Origin: Acidimicrobiales bacterium
GTDB lineage: Bacteria; Actinomycetota; Acidimicrobiia; Acidimicrobiales; JAKAVM01
Assembly (NCBI GenBank): GCA_027451785.1
Contig: DAIDIS010000131.1
Location: 1-6,942, forward strand
DNA: 6,942 bases
Reading direction: 5' to 3'
The position numbers and the translations under genes were made by a program. The notes under the pieces are model-generated. The model made no database searches. It worked only from the letters and a program-made list of their open reading frames with translations, and was not told the origin of the DNA. Within the stretch, counting starts at the first letter, position 1; the number at the start of each line of letters is the position of its first letter. This document shows positions 1 to 6,526 of this stretch, in pieces.

Positions 1-1
1 G

Positions 2-808
2 GCGAATGTTCGAAAGGGCTCACCGAGAAAGTCCTGGGCCACCAGCCGGATGCTTGACAGGCTCGTAGCGGGAGATGAGGCGGGGGTATGGCAGGTGGTG
101 GAATCCGCTCTCTCTTCTGGGGCAACCCCGGAGGAGGTGTATACGCAGCTTCTGGCGCCTGCGCTTGAAGCGGTCGGAGACGGATGGGAGAGCGGGCGAT
201 TCACCGTCGCAGACGAGCATCGTTCGGCCTCGGTTGCAAGGAGAATCCTTGGGAGGCTCGGTCCTCGTTTCGCGCGCCCTGGGCGCAAGCGAGGAACGGT
301 GGTGTTGGGAGCGGTGGCAGGAGAGCGGCACGATATCCCCGGAACGATAGTTGCCGATCATCTTCGGGCTGCAGGGTTCGAGGTGGTCGAGCTCGGTGCC
401 GACACACCTGCGGAATCGTTTGCCGCCGCCGCCGAGCGGGAAAATCCGATATGTGTGCTCCTCTCCGTCACCGCAGGGGGCCAGGAGCAGTCCATCGAAG
501 AGACTGTGAGGTCCCTCCGACGGATAGTGGGCGCGAACATCCTGGTCGGCGGAGCAGCGGTTAGAGACGAAGCTTCTGCCATCGCTCTTGGGTCGGCGAG
601 CTGGACTGGAACGGTCGCACAGGACGTCGTGGGAGCTGTGGAAGATTTGCTCAAGAAACGTAAAGCTCAGCCGGCCTCGGGCGCCAAAGCGGCTTTGTCA
701 GGACGACCTGTACGTCGCTCACGTGACGCTCAACAAACCCCGCCTCGCAGTAGGACAGATAGAAGTCCCAGAGTCGCAGAAAACGCTCGTCGTAGCCGAG
801 GGACTTGA
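2..808 (+). CDS. CarH/LitR-type cobalamin-binding (photoreceptor) regulator, 5' partial
   Basis: The frame is open to the left edge, so the N-terminal part, expected to be a MerR-type helix-turn-helix, lies outside the window. Residues here are numbered from the ATG at 50, which has no Shine-Dalgarno and is probably internal. Residues 1-70 form the helical cap of a B12-binding module and contain W46-x9-E56-H57, the signature of adenosylcobalamin photoreceptors. Residues 81-205 are the Rossmann-like B12 domain: GERHDIPG (91-98) gives the lower axial ligand candidate H94, with LGADTP (115-120), the LLSVTA strand (137-142) and the LVGGAAV strand (165-171) following. The family binds DNA as a tetramer in the dark and releases it in light. 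Odd points are Glu47 where Thermus CarH has a second His (H132), Pro97 at the usual Gly position of DxHxxG, and an Arg/Ser-rich tail of about 47 residues that lies antisense to the neighbouring methyltransferase. Domain call firm; light sensing inferred. Confidence 0.85.
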   Translation, partial: ANVRKGSPRKSWATSRMLDRLVAGDEAGVWQVVESALSSGATPEEVYTQLLAPALEAVGDGWESGRFTVADEHRSASVARRILGRLGPRFARPGRKRGTVVLGAVAGERHDIPGTIVADHLRAAGFEVVELGADTPAESFAAAAERENPICVLLSVTAGGQEQSIEETVRSLRRIVGANILVGGAAVRDEASAIALGSASWTGTVAQDVVGAVEDLLKKRKAQPASGAKAALSGRPVRRSRDAQQTPPRSRTDRSPRVAENARRSRGT

Positions 809-1949
809 TCTTGTCTCGATTCCGGTTCACCTGTCCCTGCCATCTCCTAAGAGTATTTGCGTAGTGCGGGCCGATGTCTTCGAGTCCGACGATGCGGAGG
901 TCGGTCAGTGAAACGGCCCCGGCTATCGAGGCGACAGATGGGAGGCAGCTCCCGGGGAAGACGAAGGCCTTGATGTAATCCTTGTGAGACTTGGCCCTGT
1001 CGTAGCTGTGGTCGTTGATTGTTATCGCCTGCAGGGCCATCAGCCCTTCCGGTCGGAGGAGTTCCGAGCACTTGCGAAAGAATGTCCCGACTTGACGCCA
1101 TTCGACCGCCTCGATCATCTCGATGGAGACCAGCTTGTCGTATTGTCCGCTGAGTCTTCTGAAGTCCTCCTGCAAAACAGTCACTCTGTCGGATATGCCG
1201 AGGTCTGCCACGCGTTTGGAGACGAAGTCGTACTGCTCAACGGATACGGTGGTCGTAGTCACCCTGCAGCCGATCTTCTCGGCGGCGTGAATGGCGAATC
1301 CTCCCCATCCGCTGCCGATCTCCAGGATATGGTCGGAGGACGAGATGCCGAGCTTGGAGCATAATCGGTCCATCTTGGCGACCGACGCCTCCTCCATCGA
1401 CACCCGGGAATTGGCGAAGTACCCGCAGGAGTAGCTCATCGTAGGGTCCAGCATCAATGAGAAGAACTCGTTGCCGATGTCGTAGTGCGCCCGCACGTAC
1501 CGGTGATCCGAGCTCGGAGGTCGGCGTCTCAGACGCCTCAGCGGGTCGGTGAAAATGGCGGTTTGGTGGCCCAAGGTGTCTCGCGCCCAACCGAGTCGCC
1601 CGCGGTTGCGTACGAGTATCCTCATTAGCCCGGTCAAGTCGTCGCAGTCCCACAGCCGGTCGATATAGCTTTGTCCCATACCCACCGATCCTTGGAGTAG
1701 GAACGCGCTGTAGGCGCGGGGGTCGTGAATCCGGACCCTGACGGAAGGCTCGCCATGGCCGAAGCTTTTCAGGCCGGAACCATCTTCCAGGACGATATTG
1801 CCCCAAGTAAGCAGCCGTCCCAATTGGCCTATTGCAGCCTTGGAAAGCCTTGCCGGAATGCGGTCATCGCCCCTTCCTTGCTCGGCGCCGACATATACAG
1901 CACCCGGATCCAGTCCAATCGGTCTCAGTGCCCGGATATCGGTCACCAT
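651..1949 (-). CDS. Cyclopropane-fatty-acid-synthase-like SAM-dependent methyltransferase
   Basis: A 432-residue member of the Cfa/mycolic acid cyclopropane synthase family (COG2230). It has an N-terminal lipid-binding region (about 40-150), then YDIGNEFF (156-163) and YSCGYF (173-178, C175 matching E. coli C139). The SAM-binding EIGSGWGG follows at 210-217, then SIEMIEAV (275-282), FPGSCLPS (331-338), HYANTLRRW (362-370) and the conserved C-terminal AGFVERHVSDVQVVLTKP (403-420). Family enzymes transfer methyl or methylene from SAM to double bonds of phospholipid acyl chains at the membrane. E280 (bicarbonate Glu) and Y363 are kept, but the His of the LHTIG motif in E. coli Cfa is Gln307, in LQAIT, so this is a divergent subfamily whose product may be branched rather than cyclopropane. 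The ATG has GGAGG six bases upstream and overlaps the DUF1365 stop by 7 bp. Its last 158 bp overlap the regulator gene in antisense. Confidence 0.93.
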   Translation of the reverse strand: MVTDIRALRPIGLDPGAVYVGAEQGRGDDRIPARLSKAAIGQLGRLLTWGNIVLEDGSGLKSFGHGEPSVRVRIHDPRAYSAFLLQGSVGMGQSYIDRLWDCDDLTGLMRILVRNRGRLGWARDTLGHQTAIFTDPLRRLRRRPPSSDHRYVRAHYDIGNEFFSLMLDPTMSYSCGYFANSRVSMEEASVAKMDRLCSKLGISSSDHILEIGSGWGGFAIHAAEKIGCRVTTTTVSVEQYDFVSKRVADLGISDRVTVLQEDFRRLSGQYDKLVSIEMIEAVEWRQVGTFFRKCSELLRPEGLMALQAITINDHSYDRAKSHKDYIKAFVFPGSCLPSVASIAGAVSLTDLRIVGLEDIGPHYANTLRRWQGQVNRNRDKIKSLGYDERFLRLWDFYLSYCEAGFVERHVSDVQVVLTKPLWRPRPAELYVS

Positions 1950-2737
1950 CTCTTTCCTCCATTTCTATGACCCAGGCTCCCTGGTTGACTTGTGCCCCCA
2001 TCACCGCTTTCGGACTTTCTTGGATGAGGGACGAAGGTTGCGCCGGCCCGCCACAGAGCGAACGCCTGCCGGTAGATACCGGCAGATACACGCATGGTGG
2101 TGAACGGGTAGGAGAAGATGAGCTTTCCAAGGGCTGCACGGTCGAGCTCAGTTCTCTTAAGGCGCATGGCAGCCGAGAACAGGACTTCATTTCCCCGCAC
2201 GTTGCGCATTGTGACCGACAGATTCGTGCCCGGCGGCTCGTATTCCAGCTCGTACTCCATGTCCATGCCGAGAAAGGGCGAAACGTGCATTGCCTTGCCG
2301 AAACGGTGAGTACCTGGACCACCCACTGCGTAAATGTGGCGTTCGTGCCAGGGCGTGTTCGTGACTTCACAGACGAGAGCTTCTACATCCGTGCCAGAGC
2401 TGTTGTAGCAGTAGAAGAGGGATATCGGGTTGAACAGCCATCCAATCGTTCGAGGGTGGGCTAATAGGGCGACCGGGCCTTCAGGGCTGATGCCCAAGGT
2501 CTCCTGCGCGAGCCCTCGCGCCGTGGCTTGTAGCTGCTCAGATCCGTCGCCCAAGTAATCCCGAGACCGGAACGAGACTATGTTCGGATGCCCGTTCGAC
2601 CATAGCGGGTGCATGGCGCAGACTTCCTCCACCTCATCTAAATGCAGTAACGGAAGTGCGATCCTGTAGGAGAAGCGGTGTTCCACCGGTTCTCGCCTAT
2701 GGTGCGTGATAATTCCTTCGTAAAGGGCGCTTTTCAT
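1943..2737 (-). CDS. DUF1365 family protein (COG3496)
   Basis: A 264-residue protein matching the DUF1365 family almost end to end. Visible family marks are SALYEG at the N-terminus (3-8), HRFSYRI (20-26), LLHLDEV (30-36), IVSFRSRDY (53-61), HPRTIGWLFNPISLFYCY (94-111), EVTNTPWHERH (124-134), MHVSPFLGMD (150-159) and PFTTMRVSAGIYRQAFALW (211-229). The biochemical role is unknown. The gene is recurrently found between an FAD-dependent oxidoreductase and a Cfa-like methyltransferase, as here, so a part in modifying membrane acyl chains is inferred. It has no signal peptide; the last 30 residues are polar and poorly conserved, consistent with the 3' end being shaped by the downstream ribosome binding site. 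It starts 40 bp after the oxidoreductase stop, with a weak AGGGA ten bases before the ATG. Confidence 0.92.
   Translation of the reverse strand: MKSALYEGIITHHRREPVEHRFSYRIALPLLHLDEVEEVCAMHPLWSNGHPNIVSFRSRDYLGDGSEQLQATARGLAQETLGISPEGPVALLAHPRTIGWLFNPISLFYCYNSSGTDVEALVCEVTNTPWHERHIYAVGGPGTHRFGKAMHVSPFLGMDMEYELEYEPPGTNLSVTMRNVRGNEVLFSAAMRLKRTELDRAALGKLIFSYPFTTMRVSAGIYRQAFALWRAGATFVPHPRKSESGDGGTSQPGSLGHRNGGKRW
1956..1960 (-). promoter_or_regulatory. Ribosome binding site of the methyltransferase gene
   Basis: GGAGG on the minus strand lies six bases before the ATG at 1949, inside the 3' end of the DUF1365 reading frame. With the 7-bp stop/start overlap (ATGGTGA) it fixes the start and suggests translational coupling of the two genes. 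Confidence 0.85.
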
Positions 2738-2777
2738 TTAATTTCAATCCCTGCCGCAAGACGCTTACCGTTACTGG

Positions 2778-4022
2778 TCATAAAACACCGCCGAATTCAC
2801 GACAGACCCGCAGAGCACTTTGCAGCCCATCCTCATGAAAGCCATACCCCCAGTAGGCACCGCAATACGAAGTCGATTGATGCCCACTGATCTCGGAATA
2901 TCGCTTCTGTGCCCTCGTGGCCCCGAAGTCGAGAATCGGGTGAGCGTATTCGAAGTTTCCGATCACATGCTGTTCGGGGATCGGCACTACGGGGTTGAGG
3001 GTTACGCAGATTTCGTGTTGCGAATCGATCGACTGGAGGCGGTTGAGATGGTAGGTGGGCGTTGCGCGCTCGGAGGTACCAGATAGCCGGTAGTTCCAAC
3101 TGGCTCTGGCTCTAGGCGCCTTTGGAAGGTAAGTGGCATCGGTATGGAGTATCGCGGCGTTCGGCTGGTAGCGGATTGAGCCTAAAATCTCGCGTTCTGC
3201 CTGAGAGGGGTCGCCCAAGAGGGACAGCGCCTGGTCGCTGTGGCACGCAAGAATAACGTGGTCGAAGGTCTCTGGACCGCGGCCTGCCGAGAGGATCTCG
3301 ACGCCACCTGCGATACGGGTGACCTTGGTGACGGATGTCCCCAACCTAACTCGGTTGCCCAAGGGAGCGAGGATCTTCTCAACATAGATTCGAGCTCCGC
3401 CGTCGACGGTGCTCCATTGTGGCTGGGCCCCCAACCTGAGTAGGCCGTGGTTTTCAAAGAATCTGGCAAAAGTGTGCGCAGGCATGTCCAGGGCTCGGCT
3501 GGGAGGAGCTGACCATATCGCGGAGACAATCGGCTTGAGATACCAGTCGACCACCTTTGGCGACCAATCGCCCTGCTCCACCAACTCTCCCAATGTGAGC
3601 GAATCGGTCATTCCCTCGTATAGGAGGCGACGCACTGTTCGATTGAAGCTCCCGACACCTTTGAGCATCTTCAGGAATTCCGGCCGGACAAGGTTCTTCG
3701 ATTGAGCGAACACAGTCTGCGGAGATGTGCCTCTCCACTCCAGGCCGCTGATTTCGTCGGAAACGCTAAAGCTCATTTCCGAAGGTTTGACGGGAACGCC
3801 CAACCGCCGGAATAGGCGAACAAGACCCGGATAGTTCTGTTGATTGAAAACGATGAACCCTGTGTCTACATCGTGGCGTTCGCCTCCGATGTTGACCGTA
3901 ACCGTGTTGGCGTGTCCGCCGGGCCGATGATCCTTTTCGAAAACGGTGACATCGTGGCGATACCCCAGAAGGTGAGCACACGTAAGGCCTGCAATTCCTG
4001 TACCGACGATGGCTATACGCAA
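2778..4022 (-). CDS. FAD-dependent amine-oxidase-like oxidoreductase (COG2907 type)
   Basis: 414 residues, first gene of the minus-strand operon. The N-terminus is the FAD-binding Rossmann fold: MRIAIVGTGIAG (GxGxxG at 7-12), then the acidic strand end FEK (28-30) and RPGGHANTV (33-41). Next is VDTGFIVFNQQNYPGL (52-67), typical of the COG2907 'predicted NAD/FAD-binding protein' group. The C-terminus CGAYWGYGFHEDGLQSA (387-403) closes the flavin site, as in flavin-containing amine oxidases and phytoene-desaturase-like enzymes. Members next to Cfa-like methyltransferases are thought to oxidise or desaturate methylated acyl chains; related alpha-proteobacterial proteins have been tied to furan fatty acid synthesis. 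The exact reaction here is inferred. The start is TTG, with GAGGGG ten bases upstream; it puts the Rossmann strand at residue 2, as expected. The leader of about 75-100 bases contains the divergent control region. Confidence 0.92.
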   Translation of the reverse strand: MRIAIVGTGIAGLTCAHLLGYRHDVTVFEKDHRPGGHANTVTVNIGGERHDVDTGFIVFNQQNYPGLVRLFRRLGVPVKPSEMSFSVSDEISGLEWRGTSPQTVFAQSKNLVRPEFLKMLKGVGSFNRTVRRLLYEGMTDSLTLGELVEQGDWSPKVVDWYLKPIVSAIWSAPPSRALDMPAHTFARFFENHGLLRLGAQPQWSTVDGGARIYVEKILAPLGNRVRLGTSVTKVTRIAGGVEILSAGRGPETFDHVILACHSDQALSLLGDPSQAEREILGSIRYQPNAAILHTDATYLPKAPRARASWNYRLSGTSERATPTYHLNRLQSIDSQHEICVTLNPVVPIPEQHVIGNFEYAHPILDFGATRAQKRYSEISGHQSTSYCGAYWGYGFHEDGLQSALRVCREFGGVL

Positions 4023-4090
4023 AGTTTGAGTTCCCCTCGCTGCGGTTAGGTACTGCTGGGGCCGATGGGTGATTGATGAGAGCTACTTTT

Positions 4091-4126
4091 TTGGCTCTAA
4101 ATGAATTTAGCACTAAATTAGGATCG
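4091..4126 (+). promoter_or_regulatory. Candidate promoter of the SDR gene, nearly leaderless
   Basis: TTGGCT (4091-4096) as -35 and TAAATT (4114-4119) as -10 are separated by exactly 17 bp. The start site would fall six to seven bases beyond the -10, at the GTG at 4126, giving a leaderless transcript. No well-spaced Shine-Dalgarno precedes this GTG (only AGGA two bases away), which agrees. Seen in sequence; not tested. Confidence 0.6.
4097..4121. promoter_or_regulatory. Palindromic operator candidate in the divergent gap
   Basis: CTAAAT-GA-ATTTAG (4097-4110) is a perfect 6-bp inverted repeat filling most of the spacer between the -35 and -10 of the SDR promoter. A second palindrome, CTAA-A-TTAG (4113-4121), overlaps the -10. 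The CTAAAT half-site repeats after 16 bp. It is the only strongly AT-rich, symmetric patch between the divergent operon and SDR. MerR-family proteins usually bind dyads in promoter spacers, so the upstream B12 regulator is the natural candidate ligand; this link is inferred. Confidence 0.6.
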
Positions 4127-5247
4127 TGAGTACAGGACTTTTGTCAGGGAATATCCGGGAAGATGCTGCGGTGCGTGGACGATCGCTGCCTTACCCAAGG
4201 CGGCGGGATTTGTCCGGACTGGTATCGGGACCGATATTGGCGCGCGCCTTGGATGCCCTCTTGGAGCTAGCGATCGTAGGTAGCTTCAGCCGTATTGGGT
4301 TCCTCGCCCGCCGGTCCACACAGCACTGGTTGAACCCGCCTCGTCTCGATGGGCAGGTTTTCATTGTCACCGGGGGAACCTCGGGAATCGGCGCGGCGAT
4401 CTCGGTAGCTCTGGCGAAACTTGGAGCCGAAGCCTGGGTCGTGGGCCGCAGCCAAGAACGCGCTGATCATGTAGTTGAGCTCATTCGAAGTGCAGGGGGC
4501 TTAGGCGAGAGTGCTATCGCCGACATGGCGGAAGGTCAGTCCATTAACGAATTCGCGACCAGGTTCCGTTCGGAGCGTACCCGCCTGGACGGCATCGTTC
4601 ATAACGCCGGTGCCCTCTTGCGCAACTTTTCAAAGTCTTCGGAAGGAGTGGAACTTACAGTGGCGACACAGGTGCTAGGCCCGTTCCGGCTTACCGAGTT
4701 GCTGGCGCCGCTACTCTGGAGTGCCTCCCATCCGGTCATCGTTTCGATGTCCTCAGGTGGCATGTACACCGAACGGTTCGATTTGGCGCACCTTGAGATG
4801 GAGGCCGACCAATACGACGGAGTCAGAGCGTATGCAAGAGCTAAACGCGCTCAGGTGGTGATGGCACGCGAGTGGGCACGTCGGTGGTCCAGAAAGGGAG
4901 TGGCCAGCTACTCAGTCCATCCAGGTTGGGTGGATACGCCAGGGTTGGCAAGTGGACTTCCGTCATTCGAGCGGCTCGGACCGCTTTTGCGCAGGCCGGA
5001 AGAGGGTGCGGATACTGCTGTCTGGTTGGCTGCGGGTGCAGCCCGCTCCGAGGTGACTCAAAATTCGGTGATGGGGCGGAGCGGGCTGGAAAACGGTTTC
5101 TGGTTTGACAGGCGTCAACGAAGGGAAAATTACCTGCCTTGGACCCGCACCTCTCTCCCTCCCGATATGGAGGGAGAGGCCTTATGGGATTGGTGTTGCA
5201 AACGCATCGGTAGGTCGGGACACGATCGCCAAATTTCCAGAAGGTGA
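4126..5247 (+). CDS. Short-chain dehydrogenase/reductase, DHRS12-like
   Basis: 373 residues. The Rossmann motif TGGTSGIG is at 82-89, HNAG at 159-162, the catalytic Ser in VSMSSGG (206-212), YARAK (Y236, K240) gives the catalytic Tyr/Lys, and HPGWVDTPG (265-273) follows. WFDRRQRRENYLPWTR (326-341) is the C-terminal mark of the DHRS12-like group, as is the hydrophobic stretch LARALDALLELAIVGSFSRIGFLARR (38-63), which probably binds the membrane. The cofactor is NAD(P)(H); the substrate is unknown, but the neighbours point to a modified acyl chain or related lipid. GTG at 4126 is favoured by the matching promoter. About 35 N-terminal residues exceed the usual family start, so TTG at 4210 (with AAGG upstream) is an alternative. 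Transcribed away from the oxidoreductase operon and probably co-regulated through the shared gap. Confidence 0.9.
   Translation: MSTGLLSGNIREDAAVRGRSLPYPRRRDLSGLVSGPILARALDALLELAIVGSFSRIGFLARRSTQHWLNPPRLDGQVFIVTGGTSGIGAAISVALAKLGAEAWVVGRSQERADHVVELIRSAGGLGESAIADMAEGQSINEFATRFRSERTRLDGIVHNAGALLRNFSKSSEGVELTVATQVLGPFRLTELLAPLLWSASHPVIVSMSSGGMYTERFDLAHLEMEADQYDGVRAYARAKRAQVVMAREWARRWSRKGVASYSVHPGWVDTPGLASGLPSFERLGPLLRRPEEGADTAVWLAAGAARSEVTQNSVMGRSGLENGFWFDRRQRRENYLPWTRTSLPPDMEGEALWDWCCKRIGRSGHDRQISRR
5153..5178. repeat. Perfect 10-bp inverted repeat within the SDR 3' end
   Basis: CTCTCCCTCC (5153-5162) and GGAGGGAGAG (5169-5178) are exact reverse complements around a 6-base loop. The hairpin lies about 70 bp before the SDR stop, in codons for the poorly conserved tail. 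There is no T-run after it, so it is not a standard terminator. Confidence 0.7.
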
Positions 5248-5417
5248 TGCGAGCCTCGGTAAATCGCCAATGAGCGGGTGGCCCGTGCATTTCGACAGGC
5301 CTTCGTTGAAGATTCGAGTTTGTCGAGGAGCGGTCCGTTCAAAAGGGGCTGCCATTCCGCCGCGGAACCCCATTAGCGTGTCCAACGACAGCGACTTAAG
5401 CCACAGTCGCATTCGAG

Positions 5418-5900
5418 GTGTCCACCAGCTATAGGTGTAGCGATCACTGTCGGAAAGAACGGAAGTCCCGCTATTCGTCGTTACGGGCTTCGAGTCTGCG
5501 GCGGGTCGGTATTGACGACGAAACCTTAGAGGTCCTTCGGACCCTCCAAACCAGGCAGCGAAAAGAAGAAGCCGACTGCGCTCCAGGTTTCTGGCAAGGA
5601 GACGGCCACATTTTTACCGACGAGATCGGCAGGCCGTTGATACCCGAGTACGTCACCAAGCGATTCGCAAGGGCAGTCCGAGAAGCCGGACTTCCCCATA
5701 TCCGCCTTCATGACACTCGGCACTGGGATGCAACCGCAATGCTGAGGGTTGGTATGGACTGAAAGGTTTTTGCCGACAGGCTGGGCCATTCCAGCACCCG
5801 GATTACCCAGGACATCTATCAACACCGGGTGGAGGAGCCGGACAGGTCGGCTGCCACCAAGTTGGCAGAGCTGATTCGGGGAGCTTCCAGGTCCGGCTAG
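5418..5900 (+). pseudogene. Tyrosine recombinase (phage-type integrase) remnant, C-terminal catalytic part
   Basis: From the GTG at 5418 the frame reads a recombinase C-terminal domain: RRVGIDDETLEVLRTL, then GHIFTDEIGRPL, RFARAVREAGLPHIRLHDTRH (box II HxxR) and ATAMLRVGMD. It then meets TGA at 5760-5762. The same frame continues with KVFADRLGHSSTRITQDIYQHR, carrying the LGH histidine and the nucleophile Tyr of DIYQH, and ends with TAG at 5898-5900. The N-terminal core-binding domain and the first catalytic Arg (usually in GLRRGE) are absent. The first 25 or so residues after 5418 do not look like recombinase, whereas the +1 frame gives VAITVGKNGS, resembling a lost beta-hairpin segment, so a frameshift near 5480 is likely. 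It is a decayed gene, presumably left from an integrated element. The 170 bases before it hold no recognisable gene. Confidence 0.88.
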
Positions 5901-6358
5901 GGACCGGTACCGATGCTTAGGATTTGCCATGGTCCTGTGCCGTGGAGGCGGCCCACATAGATGAACCTAACTTGCTTGCCGGAAATGGACGTAATCACCT
6001 GCTTATAGGCGGCGTAGTAAAGAGCATCTACTTGGACAATGTCTTCGTAGGCGGTATCGGTGACGGCCCCGGGCATCGATACGCCCTTGCTCACGCTGAT
6101 TAGATTCAGATTCGCGACGTTGACAAAGTCGCTGTCGCTCGCACGTAGTGTCCATTGCATCGACGGCTGCAATAGCGGGATTGCTGCCGCCACGTCGTGG
6201 TCGGCTACAGCCCGGTAGTAGGCCTGCACCGTGGCCTGCGGTGTCGATGGCGCACTGGAACCGGCTTTGCGCGAAGAACAACTTGAAGCCACGAGAGCAA
6301 CGACGAGGAGACCAATGGCTAACTGCGGCCCCCGAAGAAAATTCGTGCGAATGGTCAA
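5897..6358 (-). CDS. Small secreted lipoprotein, NTF2-like fold possible
   Basis: 153 residues. A basic N-terminus (RTNFLRG, 4-10) and a hydrophobic core (LAIGLLVVALVA, 13-24) precede SSC with Cys27, a slightly atypical lipobox (Ala at -3), and then a Ser/Pro-rich linker to about residue 40. From 41, ATVQAYYRAVADHDVAAAIPLL resembles the opening helix of SnoaL/NTF2-like or DUF4878-type lipoproteins, followed by beta-rich sequence ending in WQILSIGTG. It is probably anchored outside the membrane; function is unknown. The start is TTG, with AAGGA nine bases upstream, and it directly gives the signal peptide. Its stop TAG shares the CTAG at 5897-5900 with the integrase remnant stop, so the two converge with a 3-bp overlap and no terminator room. 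No clear promoter was seen upstream. Confidence 0.75.
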   Translation of the reverse strand: MTIRTNFLRGPQLAIGLLVVALVASSCSSRKAGSSAPSTPQATVQAYYRAVADHDVAAAIPLLQPSMQWTLRASDSDFVNVANLNLISVSKGVSMPGAVTDTAYEDIVQVDALYYAAYKQVITSISGKQVRFIYVGRLHGTGPWQILSIGTGP

Positions 6359-6526
6359 GATACCCTTTCCTTATTGGTCCGACCACTGGTATGGAACTCG
6401 GCCGAGGCAAATAGATATCGATCTCGCTTCGTTGGTCCAGTGCCAAACCCGTTGTATCAATTCTGTGCCAAAACCAACTCCCCGCCGAATCGCTTCCGCC
6501 ATCGCAGGCCCCCACCTGCCCATATC

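Noticed and set aside
50..52. ATG at 50 as the true start of the B12-binding regulator
   Set aside because: The frame is open to the left edge, there is no ribosome binding site, and the family normally has an N-terminal DNA-binding domain.
5153..5178. Rho-independent terminator
   Set aside because: The hairpin lies within the coding region and lacks a following T-run.
5182..5412. Minus-strand 76-residue frame in the gap after the SDR
   Set aside because: No family resemblance, no ribosome binding site, and much of it is antisense to the SDR 3' end.
5760..5762. TGA as selenocysteine or programmed readthrough in the integrase
   Set aside because: Integrases have no such residue there, and the gene is also truncated at the 5' end, so decay is the simpler explanation.
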